Translations under genes and position numbers: made by a program | The notes under the pieces: model-generated | Seen by the model: only the letters and a program-made list of their open reading frames with translations | Told to the model about the DNA's origin: nothing | Database searches by the model: none | Shown: piece after piece, positions 6,714 through 6,719 of the stretch | How the letters are laid out: the number at the start of each line of letters is the position of its first letter | Numbering within the stretch: position 1 is the stretch's first letter | Source of the DNA: Archangium sp. | Lineage (GTDB): Bacteria > Myxococcota > Myxococcia > Myxococcales > Myxococcaceae | DNA: 6,719 bases | Direction of reading: 5' to 3' | Assembly: GCA_016793585.1 (NCBI GenBank) | Contig: JAEUJR010000325.1 | Coordinates: forward strand, 1-6,719

Positions 6714-6719
6714 ACGTCG

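Larger units (their letters stand above)
6614..6719. other. Upstream non-coding region of the activator gene
   Basis: This is the only non-coding stretch longer than 50 bp in the window, and it runs off the right edge. It should hold the promoter and operators of the activator-hydrolase unit. Two small inverted repeats are visible (6660-6678 and 6699-6713). I found no convincing sigma-70 or sigma-54 promoter. A minus-strand CTGCAC-N5-TTGTC resembles a -24/-12 element but lacks the invariant GG and GC pairs. Confidence 0.5.

Noticed and set aside
6671..6719. Possible start of a divergent plus-strand gene at the right edge (GTG at 6671 or 6684 stays open)
   Set aside because: Fewer than 17 codons are visible, there is no ATG or recognisable protein sequence, and it overlaps the palindrome; it cannot be supported.

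Overview
The window is 6.7 kb of very GC-rich, tightly packed bacterial DNA holding five protein genes and almost no non-coding sequence. No RNA gene, CRISPR array, insertion sequence or phage gene is visible. The GC-heavy third codon positions, a PocR-type sigma-54 activator and a zinc-ribbon/rhomboid fusion suggest a myxobacterium or a related member of the former Deltaproteobacteria. That is an inference from style and content, since no phylogenetic marker is present.

Left part (1-3516, minus strand): a two-gene unit. First comes a rhomboid intramembrane serine protease with an N-terminal zinc-ribbon (zf-TFIIB-like) region. After a 46-bp gap comes a large polytopic membrane protein carrying a patatin/cytosolic-phospholipase-A2-type Ser-Asp hydrolase site. 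Its C-terminus runs off the left edge. The pairing puts a membrane protease next to a membrane-embedded lipid hydrolase.

Middle (3537-4142, plus strand): a small class I SAM-dependent methyltransferase. It diverges from the rhomboid gene with only about 20 bp between the predicted starts, and it converges on the next gene with a 17-bp overlap of the 3' ends.

Right part (4126-6613, minus strand): a second two-gene unit. A sigma-54-dependent activator (PocR sensor, AAA+, Fis-type HTH) is followed by a cytoplasmic alpha/beta hydrolase. The hydrolase GTG start overlaps the last 8 nt of the activator gene and has a perfect AGGAGG at good spacing, so the two are almost certainly co-transcribed. 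Upstream of the activator, 6614-6719 is non-coding and contains a perfect 6+6 bp palindrome (TTGTCC-N7-GGACAA), a candidate operator.

Working model: the regulator senses a small, possibly hydrocarbon-like metabolite through PocR and is co-expressed with a hydrolase that could act on the same or a related compound. The neighbouring rhomboid/phospholipase pair may deal with membrane lipid or membrane protein turnover. I see no known defence, secretion or biosynthetic system. The gene combination is unusual, but calling it one system is not supported by the sequence alone.
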